DNA of 63,244 nt, taken from positions 1 to 63,244 of the forward strand of contig CALMPI010000038.1 in assembly GCA_937872175.1 (NCBI GenBank), given 5' to 3'. Below are positions 7,057-16,702 of this stretch, in pieces (within the stretch, counting starts at the first letter, position 1; each line of letters starts with the position of its first letter). Origin of the DNA: an uncultured Flavobacteriales bacterium (GTDB lineage: Bacteria; Bacteroidota; Bacteroidia; Flavobacteriales_F; PHOS-HE28). The notes under the pieces are model-generated. The model saw only the letters and a list, made by a program, of their open reading frames with translations, was not told where the DNA came from and searched no databases. Made by a program: the position numbers and the translations under genes.

Positions 7057-10000
7057 TCATTCCGACACCAGCACCCGCAGGCCCTCGCTGTGGCCGCCGA
7101 ACTCCGGGGCGTACATGCAGGTGGCCGAGGCGATGCCCTGGCTGAAGTCGCCGGCGTGGGTGGCCCGCACCGCGTAGCTGAACACATGGGTGCCGGCGGG
7201 CAGGCGGTCCACGAACAGGTCCATTGCCGCATCGCGGATGCTCTGGTAGTGGCCCAGCCCGCTCTGGACCCGATAGCCGCTGAGGGCATCCACCGGCTCC
7301 AGGCCGGCCGCGCGCAGGTCCTTCACATGCACGAAGTCCAACGGCCGATCGGTGCGCAGCACCAACCGCAGCACCAGCTTGTCCCCAGGCCGCACCGCCA
7401 CGCCCTGCCCGAGCTCCACGAGCTCCGGCCCACGGTCCCCCGGACGCTCCAGCATCACCTGTCGGGTAAGCTGGAAGGGCGAGCTGCCACCGCCGAGGTC
7501 CGGCGGCGTCACCCGGTCCATCCGCTCGAAGTACTGCCAGTACAGGGCACCCCACGAGGGCCGGTCGGCACGCTCGGTGATGGTCACTTCGCCCAGGGCG
7601 GGTTTCACGTCCTCCCCGGACCAGGTGCGCTCGAAGGTGCCGGTCCCGGCCTCGCGGTGCTGCGCGCCCACCACCTGTCCGCCCACGCGGATCTCCGGGC
7701 CTTCACCCTCCTCGAGCCAGGCGTCACCGGTGAGCAAGAGGGCGTGACAGGCCTCCGCCGTGGCCGTGGTGGTGCCCCAATCGGTGGTGCGCTTCAGCTG
7801 CAGCAGGTGCAGGCGCAGGGCGTTCACACTCGCCGCATCGCCGGCCACCTCGTGGAAGGCCTCGATCATGCGCGCATGCGTCTCCGCGGGGAAGCCCCAC
7901 GGATCGACCCCGCGGCGGAAGTCGGACCAGTACATGCCGAGCTCATCGCTCTGCACCGCGCGTTGGCGCAGGCTCTCCACGATGCGGGCGGCATCGATGT
8001 GCCGGTCGAAGCGGTGCAGCACCAGGGCCAGCAAGGCTTGGTCGTGCAGCCCGTAGCCCTGCCAGCCATCCGCGGCACGGTCCAGCAGCCATTGGGCCGC
8101 AGCACCCGCCGCACCGTCGAGGGCGATGCGCCGGAAGAAGCTGCGGGCGTAGAGGTAGTGCAGGTCGCCATGGTCGGGGCGGAAGGCGGCCAGGGCATCC
8201 TTGTCCAGCTCGCGCTGCCGGCGGCGGTGCTCACGCAGCACCTCCCCGTCCAGCCAGATCACGGCACGGCCGAGCATCCGCTGCACCGGTCCATCGGCGC
8301 GCGGATCGGCGGCGCCCACGCGGTCCAGGTGGCCCATGCCCGCCACCACATGCTGCGTCACCCAGCGGCTGGGGGGCATGCCGGCCCACCAGGGCCAGGC
8401 CCCGGTGGGCAGTTGCATCTGCTGCAGGCGTCGCATGGCCTCGTCCTCCTCGCGCGCCATGCGGTCCAGGTCGAAGAGCTGCGCGATGCGCTGCCGGCGT
8501 GTGCGGTCGTCGCGCGCGTCCACCACCCACGGCGTCTCCGCCAGCAGCGCCTGCTTCAGGTCGGCGTTGCGCTCCAGCGCGCTGGCGAAGGCATCCGGAC
8601 CGGCCTGGCGCCAGCGCTCGAACACGCTGCGGATCGCCGGACGCTGGGCCACCACATGGGCCGCGAGCCGGTTGGCGTAGTAGCGGCTGAAGAGCTGTTC
8701 GGCGCATTCGTGCGGGAACTCCATCAAGTAGGGCAGCGCCTGCACGGCGAGCCAGGCCGGGTTCGGCGTGTACTGCAGCCGCAGCAGGTGGTTCCGGCGC
8801 GTGCTGGTGCGGTCGTCCGGTGTCGCGGTGAAGAGCTTGTTCAGCGTGAAGGTGCGCGTGCCCGGGCCCTTCATCCACAGCGGCAGGCGCTCGGTCACCA
8901 GCACCTGGTCGGTGAGCACCGGCAGCACACGCTCCTCCCCGTCCGCCGCCACCACCGTGCTCTGCGGACCCGGGCGGGCGGTGGCGGTGATGCGCACGCC
9001 CACCGCGCCCACCCCCTCCGGCACCACGATGCTCCATGAAACCACGGCGCTCTCCCCCTGCGATGCGATGAAGACCTGCTCCGACGCACCCAGCCCGAAG
9101 GCCGTGTTGAGCAGTGCGTTGGTGGCGGGATCGTAGAGCGCAAGGGCGGCCAGGCCTTCGGCGCGGCCGGGTTCGGTGACGTTCACCTTCGCGGTGAGCA
9201 CCATGCGGTCCCCCGCGCGCAGGAAGCGGGGAAGGTTCGGCACCACCATCAGCGGCTTCACGGTGCGCACGCTGCGGGCCAGCTTCGCCAGCTGCAGGTC
9301 CGGCGTGTGGGCCAGGCCGAGCAGGTTCCAGCGCGTCAGCGCATCGGGCACGGTGAAGCGCAGCACCACGCTGCCGTCGCGGTCCGTCAGCAGGTCGGGC
9401 AGGAAGAAGGCCGTTTCGCGCAGGTCGCTGCGCAGCGGGGGCGGTGCGTCAGCGGGGCGCTCTTCCCGTGGATCCGTGTCCTTCGGCGCCTCTTCGCCCT
9501 TCTGCTCGATCACCCCGCCGCTCACATCCCCATAATTGGCCGGCACACCGCTGGTCACCATCTCGACCTCTTTCAGTTCCGCTTGGTCAACGCGAATGCC
9601 ATCTACATAGGAGTAAGTGGACTCGGAACGCGCTCCACGGACGACCACGTCCATCGCGTCCGCCCATCCATGATGCCCCGTGAACCCGTGGGTCTCCAGC
9701 TGCGGGTACACGCGGACCGCGCCGGGCGGCGGCGAAAAGGGGCGCCACACCTCGACCCCGCCACTGGTGCCGAAGGGCGTGGTGCGCTGCCAGCCCAGCC
9801 GCGCATCGTGCCGCGGATGCACGTCCATCACCCAATCGTGCGGCACGAAGTGGTCGAGCGAGGCGTCGTACATCGCGGCGAGCAGCTGGGCGGCCACGGC
9901 GTTGCCTTTCGCGCCACGCAGCTTCAGCCGCCACTCCTCCCGATCGCCGGGCTGCAGTTTGTCGCGGAAGCTCATCCACTCCACCTCCAGGTCCTTGTTG

Positions 10001-13000
10001 GTCCACGGCACATCGATGGGCACGGTGCGGGCGTGCACGCGGCCGCGCTCCACGCACAGCAGGTGCACGGCGAAGCCGCCCCGGTCATCCTCGCGCACGG
10101 GCAGTTCCACGCGCTGCTGGCCACGGCTCAGCGTCAGTCGGCGGCTCACGGCTTTCACACCGTCGCGTTCCACCTCCATCAGCACGCGCGCATCGGGCAG
10201 CGCCGAGCTCAGCAGCAGCACGGCCTTCTCCCCGGGCTCGCAGCGCCCCTTCACCACCTCCACGTGGAAGGCCTCCCCGGCAAAGCCGGTGTGCTGCACC
10301 GCGGGATCGTAGAGCGTCACCACGGAACGCACGCGCACAGTGTCGCCCCCCTCGTCGCGCGCCAGCAGATCGATGCGGTAGGTGCCCACATCCCAGCTGC
10401 GCGCATCGGGCAGGAGCAGTGCGCGCCCGCTGGCGCGGTGGCCGCTGCGTGCGTACACGGCTTCGGCCACGGGCCAGGTGAGCGGGTCCGCCGCATCGCC
10501 ATAGGCGTCGTCCGGAAAGCGCTGCTCATGCGCAGCCCGATCGAGCAGCGGGCGGTCGGGCCGGGGCAGCAGGCGCTCGCGGAAGGGCCGCGCGGGTGCC
10601 TGCAGGCGCTGGATGCGGACGTCCACCGGCACGTCCACCTCCTGGCCGTTGAGGTTGCGCACGCGCAGGTCGATGCTGTCCAATGCGCTGCGGTCCACCG
10701 CTTCGCCGAGGCGCAGGTCGAGGGTGATGCGGCGGTGCGCCAGGTCGAAGGTGGTGCTGCCCTGCTGCGGCTCGCCGGAGCGGTCGGTGACCACGGCCTC
10801 CACCGCGAAGTGGAAGGTGGGGTCGGCGTCACGCGGGAAGGCCGGGTCGGCGGGTGCGATGAAGCGTGCGATGAAGCGGCCCTGCGCGTCGCAGGTGGCG
10901 GTGCCGGTGGCCACCTGGGTGGCGCGGCCCCACGGCAGTCCGCGCCAACCGAAGCCGCACCACCACGGCATCCGGGGCGTGCGCTGCACGGTCCAGCGCA
11001 CGGTGGCGCCGTCGAGCGGAACGCCCGCATAGCTCGTCGCCGTGCCGGTGAGCTCCACCTCGTCGTTCAGACGCGGCTGTCCGGCCAGGGGATCGAAGCG
11101 CACCTCGAAGGTGGGCCGCTTGTACTCCTCCACGCGCAACTGTGTCGAGCCATGTTCTTCCTCGATGCGCATCACCCCGGTGAGCGCTCCGGTGGGCGCG
11201 ATGAAGCGCGCGACAACCGCGCCATAGGCATCCGTGGTGAACGGCACCGTGTCCACCACCTCGCCGTTCACATCGTGCAGGTGGAGCACGCCGCGGTGGC
11301 CCGCGCGCACCATCACCTCATCGCCCTGCTTCACGGTGACGATGCCCTTCACGTGGATCTCCTGCCCCGGGCGGTAGATGGCGCGGTCGGTGAAGAGGAA
11401 GGTGCGCAGGCTGTCCACGACAGGCGGATCGCCGTTCCACCAGCGGTACCCCGCATCGGCCATCCAGCGGTCATCGCCCTGCTCCAGCACCAGCACCTGC
11501 CGTCCGTTGGCGGGGTTGAACGCGGGCTGTGGCCGTCCATCCACATCGGTCACCGCTTCGCCGAGCTTCACCGGCTGGTCGCTGCCCGAGCGGTCGCCGT
11601 AGAGGCTCACCTTCACCCCCGGGAGCGGCTCACCGGTCCAGCGGTCCATGACCAGCACCTCCTGATCGGGACCGGCGCTGCGCTGGGCCAGCGCGAAGCG
11701 GGTCACCTGCACGTGTGTGAACGCGATGCGGTCCTTGCCGGCGGCGAAGCGGGCGCTGTCGCTCACCAGGATGGCGTAGCGGCCGGCCGGCAGCCCGTCC
11801 ACCGGCAGGTCCACGCGGTGCGGGTTCAGGTCGCCGTCATCGGGCAGCGCCAGCGTCCAGCTGCGCACCGGCCGCTGCTGCAGCAGCCACTCCTGGTGGT
11901 CCCGCTGCCAGCGGCGGTCGCGGCCGGGTTCCTGCGGGTCCTTCACCACGCGGAGCCACACCTGCGGCGTGTTGCGGTACCGCAGGCTCAGCAGCAGCTC
12001 GCGGCCCGGCATCGCGGCCTCCTCGCTGCGCAGGTCCAGCTCGTGGTCGAGCAGTTGGGCCCGCAGCACGGCGGCGTTGCGCGCGCCGGTCGAGCCCGGG
12101 AAGCGCGCCATGGCCTCGTCGCACAGGGCGAGGGCCGTGCGCCGTTCGTCGCGGTGCGCCTCGCTCACCAAGGGGTCATAGCGGTCGGCGCGGTCGGCGT
12201 GCCACTGCGCCATGGCCAGCGTCACCTCGCTCCAGCAGCTGTCCTCCGGCACGCGCGTCCGCAGGGTGAGCAGGGCGTTCAGGTAGAGCGAGTCGGCGTG
12301 GGGGAGCGTGCTGTGGGCGCGCACGTGGGCCAGGCGTTCCAGCGTGGCGTCCACCAGCGCGTCCGGACGGTCGTCGCTCATGTGCGCGCGCTCCAGGCGT
12401 TGGTGCAGGCGCATGGCCATCAGGCCCCAGGCCCCGGTATCCGCGTGGACGAAGGGCTTGAACACGAAGTCGTCGAAGAGGGCGAAGTGGCGCGGGTCGT
12501 TCAGCTGGAAGGCATCGGCAGGCTCGGCCAGCCGCGTTTCGGGGTTGCGCAGCAGGTCCAGCGCGCGGTGGCCCAGCAGGTCGAAGAGCGTAGGGCGCAG
12601 CGCAAGCGCGCCAGGGGTCTGCACACCCCGGGCGGTGGGCACGGTGCGCAACAGGCCACCGAGGTCGGCGGTGGCGAAGGCCTTCAGGCTGTCCAACGGC
12701 TCCAGGGAGCGATGCACATGCCGCAGGATGTGCTGCATGTAGGTGCTTTGCGACCAGGTCTCCGGATCGGCGGGGTCATCGGCGGTGCGCCCGCGCTCCA
12801 GCACGCGCCAGCGGTCGTCGCTGTAGGCGTTCCACCAGGCCTCGGCCAGGGCGCTGTGCAGCAGGGGCACCAGAGGCAGCGGGGCGCCGGTGGCCGTCAG
12901 GCTGTCGGTGGTGCGGTCCAGGTCCTGCAGCACCTGCAGGCGGGCGGTGCCGGTGAGCTGGCGCAGGTAGGCCCGCCGCATGTGCGCGGTGAACTGCAGC

Positions 13001-13218
13001 AGCGCATCGCCCGATCCCCGGGACTCGGCCAGCAGCCCGTCGGTGGCGGTGAGCGCATCGGCGTAGCGCCCCTCGCGCATCAGGGAGTCCACCATCGCCC
13101 AGCGGGGATCGGGGCTCGTGGCGCGGCTGCGCAGGTCGCTGCGGCCGCTGCGGCAGCCGGCGGACCACAGGAACGAGAGGAGCAGAAGAAGCAGCGGGAT
13201 CCTACGCACAGCGGCCAT
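7057..13218 (-). CDS. Alpha-2-macroglobulin family lipoprotein with thioester and TonB-plug-like insert
   Basis: From ATG 13218 the protein has 2053 residues (an in-frame ATG at 13233 adds five). A lipobox LWSAGC puts Cys22 at the mature N-terminus. An MG2-type motif, TDRAIYRPGQEIHVKG, lies near residue 610. The alpha-2-macroglobulin core begins near 1266 (LRETAFFLPDLLTDRDG...TVPDALTRWN). The thioester motif is HECAEQLF, with Cys1505 and the reactive Gln three residues later, followed by a helical thioester domain. Bacterial homologues trap proteases in the periplasm or at the outer membrane. Residues ~1189-1240, just before the core and so in the bait-region position, read like a TonB-receptor plug (YSYVDGIRVD...VTSGVPANYGDVSGGVIEQ). 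No PBP1C gene is adjacent. A CACCTTTG box lies at 13256-13263. Confidence 0.9.
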   Translation of the reverse strand: MAAVRRIPLLLLLLSFLWSAGCRSGRSDLRSRATSPDPRWAMVDSLMREGRYADALTATDGLLAESRGSGDALLQFTAHMRRAYLRQLTGTARLQVLQDLDRTTDSLTATGAPLPLVPLLHSALAEAWWNAYSDDRWRVLERGRTADDPADPETWSQSTYMQHILRHVHRSLEPLDSLKAFATADLGGLLRTVPTARGVQTPGALALRPTLFDLLGHRALDLLRNPETRLAEPADAFQLNDPRHFALFDDFVFKPFVHADTGAWGLMAMRLHQRLERAHMSDDRPDALVDATLERLAHVRAHSTLPHADSLYLNALLTLRTRVPEDSCWSEVTLAMAQWHADRADRYDPLVSEAHRDERRTALALCDEAMARFPGSTGARNAAVLRAQLLDHELDLRSEEAAMPGRELLLSLRYRNTPQVWLRVVKDPQEPGRDRRWQRDHQEWLLQQRPVRSWTLALPDDGDLNPHRVDLPVDGLPAGRYAILVSDSARFAAGKDRIAFTHVQVTRFALAQRSAGPDQEVLVMDRWTGEPLPGVKVSLYGDRSGSDQPVKLGEAVTDVDGRPQPAFNPANGRQVLVLEQGDDRWMADAGYRWWNGDPPVVDSLRTFLFTDRAIYRPGQEIHVKGIVTVKQGDEVMVRAGHRGVLHLHDVNGEVVDTVPFTTDAYGAVVARFIAPTGALTGVMRIEEEHGSTQLRVEEYKRPTFEVRFDPLAGQPRLNDEVELTGTATSYAGVPLDGATVRWTVQRTPRMPWWCGFGWRGLPWGRATQVATGTATCDAQGRFIARFIAPADPAFPRDADPTFHFAVEAVVTDRSGEPQQGSTTFDLAHRRITLDLRLGEAVDRSALDSIDLRVRNLNGQEVDVPVDVRIQRLQAPARPFRERLLPRPDRPLLDRAAHEQRFPDDAYGDAADPLTWPVAEAVYARSGHRASGRALLLPDARSWDVGTYRIDLLARDEGGDTVRVRSVVTLYDPAVQHTGFAGEAFHVEVVKGRCEPGEKAVLLLSSALPDARVLMEVERDGVKAVSRRLTLSRGQQRVELPVREDDRGGFAVHLLCVERGRVHARTVPIDVPWTNKDLEVEWMSFRDKLQPGDREEWRLKLRGAKGNAVAAQLLAAMYDASLDHFVPHDWVMDVHPRHDARLGWQRTTPFGTSGGVEVWRPFSPPPGAVRVYPQLETHGFTGHHGWADAMDVVVRGARSESTYSYVDGIRVDQAELKEVEMVTSGVPANYGDVSGGVIEQKGEEAPKDTDPREERPADAPPPLRSDLRETAFFLPDLLTDRDGSVVLRFTVPDALTRWNLLGLAHTPDLQLAKLARSVRTVKPLMVVPNLPRFLRAGDRMVLTAKVNVTEPGRAEGLAALALYDPATNALLNTAFGLGASEQVFIASQGESAVVSWSIVVPEGVGAVGVRITATARPGPQSTVVAADGEERVLPVLTDQVLVTERLPLWMKGPGTRTFTLNKLFTATPDDRTSTRRNHLLRLQYTPNPAWLAVQALPYLMEFPHECAEQLFSRYYANRLAAHVVAQRPAIRSVFERWRQAGPDAFASALERNADLKQALLAETPWVVDARDDRTRRQRIAQLFDLDRMAREEDEAMRRLQQMQLPTGAWPWWAGMPPSRWVTQHVVAGMGHLDRVGAADPRADGPVQRMLGRAVIWLDGEVLREHRRRQRELDKDALAAFRPDHGDLHYLYARSFFRRIALDGAAGAAAQWLLDRAADGWQGYGLHDQALLALVLHRFDRHIDAARIVESLRQRAVQSDELGMYWSDFRRGVDPWGFPAETHARMIEAFHEVAGDAASVNALRLHLLQLKRTTDWGTTTATAEACHALLLTGDAWLEEGEGPEIRVGGQVVGAQHREAGTGTFERTWSGEDVKPALGEVTITERADRPSWGALYWQYFERMDRVTPPDLGGGSSPFQLTRQVMLERPGDRGPELVELGQGVAVRPGDKLVLRLVLRTDRPLDFVHVKDLRAAGLEPVDALSGYRVQSGLGHYQSIRDAAMDLFVDRLPAGTHVFSYAVRATHAGDFSQGIASATCMYAPEFGGHSEGLRVLVSE

Positions 13219-13287
13219 CAGCGGCGCGGCCACGCTGGTGCGGCGCCGCGGCGCACAAAGGTGGGGACGGGACCCGTGATCCGGGCC

Positions 13288-14670
13288 CTACGGCTCCACC
13301 AGCACCCGGGCCTGCCCCCGTCGGTCGCCCGTGCGGCCCCGCAGGGTGAGGAGGCCCGCTGCCGTGCAACGCACGTCGACGGCATCGGGGCCGGCAGGCC
13401 ACCACTGCAGCGCCACGCTCCGGCCCAGCGCGTCCACCGCCTCCAATGTCCGCAGGTCGCTGAGGCCGGGACCGCGCAAGGTGAACTGGCCGGTGTTCGG
13501 GTTGGGACCGGCGGACCAGTGCAGCGGCCGACCGGGTCCACCGCCCACCCCCTGCGGCAGGGCAAAGCAGGTATCGCGCGGAGCGTCCAAGGGCCACTTG
13601 CCGATGTAATTCAGTTGCGGCCCGCTCATGAACCCGAAGAGGTTACGACCGGTGGCCGCATAGAGCGTATCGGCGCTCGCAGCGATGCGGCCCAGAACGG
13701 GCCCAGGTCCGCCCATCACGCACACCTGCTGCCCGTCATACTCCAGCAGGGCATAGCTGCTGTCCAGGCCGGCGGCCACGAAGGTGCCCGTGTAGTACAG
13801 CTTGCCGTTGGCCACCAGCAGATCACGCCCGTAGGCGATGTGGTTGATCGTGGGGAAGGGGTTGAGCCATTGTGTGCCATCCCAGGCCAGCAGGGCGCTG
13901 GCCGGGTTGCCGGCTGAGGCGGCGATGTCGCCGCACACCCACAACAGGTCGTTGTACACCAGCATGTCGGTCACAAAGGGGTCGCCGGCCAGGCCAGGCC
14001 CCAGCTCCTCCCAGGTGCTGCCGGTGTAGCGGGCCACGTCCGTGGCGCCGTTCACCGTCCAGAAGTTGCCGGCCACGTGCATCTGGCCCTGGTAGCGGCA
14101 GGCGGCAGCCGTGTACCCATAGAAGGGCTCGTCGGGGTCGTACTGCCGCCATTGCACGCCGTCCCACGTGAGCCAATTGCTCAGGGCGGGGCTGGTGCCG
14201 AACTGACATGGACCGAATAGGTGGACCTCTTCGTCCAGAGTGTCCAAACGAAGCGCACTGCAGGAGCCGGTGGTGCCTGAAGCGATGCCCATGCTGTGCC
14301 AAGCATCCTGCTTCCATTGGGCCACCCACTGGGTGTTGGGCACGGAATCCATGGTCTGAAAGCCTCCGGCCACGACAAGAGCGGTATCCGTGACCAAGAG
14401 CGCCTTGGCGGGCGAACCACCGTACTGGGTTACGCCGTCGCCCAAAGATCGCCAACTTAATTGGTCCCATACGGCGATACCATTGAGCAGCAAACTATCT
14501 GTGGCCGTGTTGATCATTGAGCCCGCCACGTAAAGTCGTGCGTTGGCGCCGTCATACTTAATGTCAAAGACCCCTCCGAGCTCGAATCCACCTCCAACAC
14601 TTTCCCATTGAGCCATGCACATTGGGGCACAGCACCAAAAGGCAGCCGAAACGGCGCACGACCGGATCAT
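13288..14670 (-). CDS. Secreted propeller-like protein with T9SS type-A sorting domain
   Basis: The ATG at 14670 gives 460 residues with a signal peptide ending near CMAQ. The body has repeated LYVAGSMINT / LLVAGGFQTMDS / MHVAGNFWTVNG / LYYTGTFVAAG blades, each with a following W-x-L/D-G strand, as in kelch- or Delta60-like propellers. The C-terminus, from GPNPNTGQFTLRG to GQARVLVEP, is a T9SS type A sorting domain. Its ATG overlaps the TGA of the truncated upstream gene (ATGA), so translation may be coupled. The 5' half looks less GC-rich than neighbouring housekeeping genes. Function unknown; surface adhesion or binding is a guess. Confidence 0.8.
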   Translation of the reverse strand: MIRSCAVSAAFWCCAPMCMAQWESVGGGFELGGVFDIKYDGANARLYVAGSMINTATDSLLLNGIAVWDQLSWRSLGDGVTQYGGSPAKALLVTDTALVVAGGFQTMDSVPNTQWVAQWKQDAWHSMGIASGTTGSCSALRLDTLDEEVHLFGPCQFGTSPALSNWLTWDGVQWRQYDPDEPFYGYTAAACRYQGQMHVAGNFWTVNGATDVARYTGSTWEELGPGLAGDPFVTDMLVYNDLLWVCGDIAASAGNPASALLAWDGTQWLNPFPTINHIAYGRDLLVANGKLYYTGTFVAAGLDSSYALLEYDGQQVCVMGGPGPVLGRIAASADTLYAATGRNLFGFMSGPQLNYIGKWPLDAPRDTCFALPQGVGGGPGRPLHWSAGPNPNTGQFTLRGPGLSDLRTLEAVDALGRSVALQWWPAGPDAVDVRCTAAGLLTLRGRTGDRRGQARVLVEP

Positions 14671-15149
14671 GGCTGAAGGATGATCACATTCGCCCCGACC
14701 ATCGCACCTGCTTCCGTGCTGCATCGGAGTAAGTAAGGTCCCGCTGCCATTCCTGCGGTCGATAAGCGACCCACAGAGCCGGAGATCGTGGACCCCAGGA
14801 CGACCTGACCATCAGGGCTGAACAGATCGAGCTGATAGGTTCCCGCTTCTTCCAAGGATACAGTGATCCAGTCCTGTGCAGGATCCGGATAAACGAAAAG
14901 CGGTGTCGAACTTGGTCGTTCGCTGCGATCGTCCACCCCTACGGTATAGTCCAGCGTCAGTTGCGCGTAGTACGCATCCCGGTCGCCCAGGTTCGCTCCC
15001 ACATACCACGGTTGCACCGTTCCGGGCTGGTTCAGGGGCATGCCCCATGTGCTGGCCGTGGCACCGCCGAGGTACACCCGCTTGCCCGTGGCCGTCACAT
15101 CCAGTTCGGTGATGTGGTCGAGCCCATTGCCGCCGAGCATGGTCACCAT
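14667..15149 (-). pseudogene. 5'-truncated T9SS-sorted propeller protein remnant
   Basis: The frame encodes 160 residues from ATG 15149. It reads as the end of a larger secreted protein: propeller-type repeats (ITELDVTATGKRVYLGGATAST and GDRDAYYAQLTLDYTVG) followed by a T9SS type A tail (PLFVYPDPAQDWITVSLEEAG to LLRCSTEAGAMVGANVIIL). It has no signal peptide, and the oxidoreductase gene ends only 66 nt upstream, so the N-terminal part is missing. I read it as a deletion remnant. A short functional protein is possible but could not reach T9SS without a signal peptide. Confidence 0.6.
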
Positions 15150-15193
15150 CGATCGCGGTTTGGTGACACAAAGTAGTGAAACAAACGCATCAC

Positions 15194-15210
15194 GATCCGG
15201 AAGCCGGATC
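15194..15210 (-). terminator. Terminator hairpin after the FAD oxidoreductase gene
   Basis: GATCCGG (15194-15200), a 3-nt loop and CCGGATC (15204-15210) form a perfect 7-bp stem, 4 nt after the minus-strand stop at 15215. A T-rich run (TTTGTTTC) follows about 8 nt later on the minus strand. Confidence 0.6.
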
Positions 15211-15214
15211 CGCC

Positions 15215-16276
15215 TCACGCGAACCGCGCAAGGTCCACCTCTGGATCCAGCGGCTTGCCGTCGAGCAGGTGGTCCAGCAGGTGTTGCGCGCACCAGGGGG
15301 CGAGCAGCACGCCTTTGGAGCCGAGGCCGTTGAACGCGGCCTGGTGCGGCGCGATGCGGCCCAACAGGGGTCGGCGGTCGCTGGCGGTGGGGCGCACACC
15401 GGACCAATGGTCCACCACGTGGAAGGCCTCGACCTCCTCGGGTTCCAGCGGGGTGTGCAGCAGCAGCTTGTGCAGGCGGCGCAGCAGGTCGGCCCGCCCG
15501 GCGGGGGTGGGCCCGCTCCACACGTCGTCCCAGTCGTAGGTGCTGCCCACGCGGTAGTCGTCGCCGCCCAGGGGCAGGATGAAGCCTCCGCGGTGCACCA
15601 GCACGCCGAGGCCCAGGCCGGGCAGGCGCACGGTGAGGCGTTCCCCGCGCACGGGGACCAGGCCCTTCAGGGTGGCAAAGGGGCCCCCGCACCACACCAG
15701 AAGCGGGGCGGTATGCCCGAAGAGATCAACACCGCCAGAGAGGGCTCGCACATCACCGGGTGCCACGCTGCGTTCCTCCAGCACGCCTTGTTCGCGCCAG
15801 AGCACACGCCAGGCGGTGAGCAGGCCGGCCACGTCCACCCAGGCGGCGCGCTTCACCTGCCCATGGCCGTAGGGCTGGTCCACGCGTTGTAGACCGGGGT
15901 CCGTGCACGTCTCGATGCTCAGGTAGTGGCCCACCTCGGGATCGTTCATGCGCACACGCCATTCACCAGCCTCCTTGGCGCTGGGAAAGACCTTCACCAG
16001 CGGCAGGGGGTGCCAGACCTCACGTCCCACGTGCAGGCCCGCCTCGCGGTAGAAGGCGCCGGCGATGGGCAGCAGTTCGGGGGCACGCCAGCTGAGGAGG
16101 GTGCGGCGCAGGGCCACCGGGTTCACCAGGCCGGCGGCCACCCACGAGGCGCGGCCCTCGCGGGGCTCATCGAACAGGCGCACGCGCAGGCCGCGGCGCA
16201 GCGCGGTCTCGGCGAGCACCGAACCGGCGAGGCCCTGGCCGACGATGAGCAGGTCGTGGGAGAAGGAGGCGGACAA
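15215..16276 (-). CDS. FAD-dependent oxidoreductase (DAO family)
   Basis: The 353-residue protein starts with a Rossmann FAD-binding motif, LIVGQGLAGSVLAETALRRG, followed by an acidic residue at the end of beta-2 (LFDEP). It ends with a DAO-family C-terminus (HWSGVRPTASDRRPLLGR and the GLGSKGVLLAPWCAQHL loop). It resembles glycine/D-amino-acid oxidases and the MnmC oxidase domain, but the substrate cannot be assigned. The only plausible start is TTG at 16276. On the minus strand CATCTTTG (16282-16289) is a one-mismatch -7 box only 5 nt upstream, suggesting an almost leaderless mRNA. Confidence 0.82.
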   Translation of the reverse strand: MSASFSHDLLIVGQGLAGSVLAETALRRGLRVRLFDEPREGRASWVAAGLVNPVALRRTLLSWRAPELLPIAGAFYREAGLHVGREVWHPLPLVKVFPSAKEAGEWRVRMNDPEVGHYLSIETCTDPGLQRVDQPYGHGQVKRAAWVDVAGLLTAWRVLWREQGVLEERSVAPGDVRALSGGVDLFGHTAPLLVWCGGPFATLKGLVPVRGERLTVRLPGLGLGVLVHRGGFILPLGGDDYRVGSTYDWDDVWSGPTPAGRADLLRRLHKLLLHTPLEPEEVEAFHVVDHWSGVRPTASDRRPLLGRIAPHQAAFNGLGSKGVLLAPWCAQHLLDHLLDGKPLDPEVDLARFA

Positions 16277-16294
16277 GCGTACAAAGATGGGGCA

Positions 16295-16654
16295 TCACGC
16301 CGCCATCAAGCGCTGCATGCGTTCGAGCAGGAGCTCGTTGTCGCAGGGCTTCTGCACCAGGTCATCGGCGCCGGCGCTCCGTACGGCGGCGATCAGGTGC
16401 GGCTGCTCGTAGGCGGTGAGCACCAGCACCGGCACGGTGAGGCCCCGGGCGCGCAGGTCCTCCACCACCGCGAGACCGTCGAGGTGCGGCAGGCCGATGT
16501 CCACCACGATCAGGTCGGGCAGGCCGGCCTCCAGCAGGGCGTGCAGCCCGCGGGCATCGGCCAGGGCGCTCACCCGCCAGCCGTTGCGCAGCATCCGGTG
16601 GGTGAGCAGCGTGCGCACCAGCGGATCATCCTCGAGCAGCACGACATGGGGCAT
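16295..16654 (-). CDS. Stand-alone response-regulator receiver protein
   Basis: The 119 residues form a single CheY-like domain with no output domain. The acidic pocket is E8-D9-D10, the phospho-acceptor is D52 in VVDIGLP, the switch threonine is T80 in LTAY, and the conserved lysine is K102 in QKP. It probably relays phosphate or acts by protein-protein contact. No kinase gene is adjacent; the only histidine kinase in the window is ~25 kb away and no link is implied. It is in line with, and 18 nt upstream of, the FAD oxidoreductase gene. Confidence 0.88.
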   Translation of the reverse strand: MPHVVLLEDDPLVRTLLTHRMLRNGWRVSALADARGLHALLEAGLPDLIVVDIGLPHLDGLAVVEDLRARGLTVPVLVLTAYEQPHLIAAVRSAGADDLVQKPCDNELLLERMQRLMAA

Positions 16655-16702
16655 GGCAGCGGGGGTCTTGTCCCCGGTGCTACGCGATGCGGGCGGCGGG
16701 TG

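Noticed and set aside
9307..13917. A 1536-codon plus-strand open frame opposite the alpha-2-macroglobulin gene, and similar long frames opposite the P-domain gene (3636-6104) and the propeller gene (21364-24627)
   Set aside because: They are rich in His, Arg, Gly and Val with no domain pattern, and they lie antisense to genes with clear families. Such frames are expected from high-GC third positions.
14667..15695. A 342-codon frame covering the truncated T9SS gene and running into the FAD oxidoreductase gene
   Set aside because: The N-terminal two thirds are antisense-phase noise over the oxidoreductase; only the part from about 15149 has protein-like composition.
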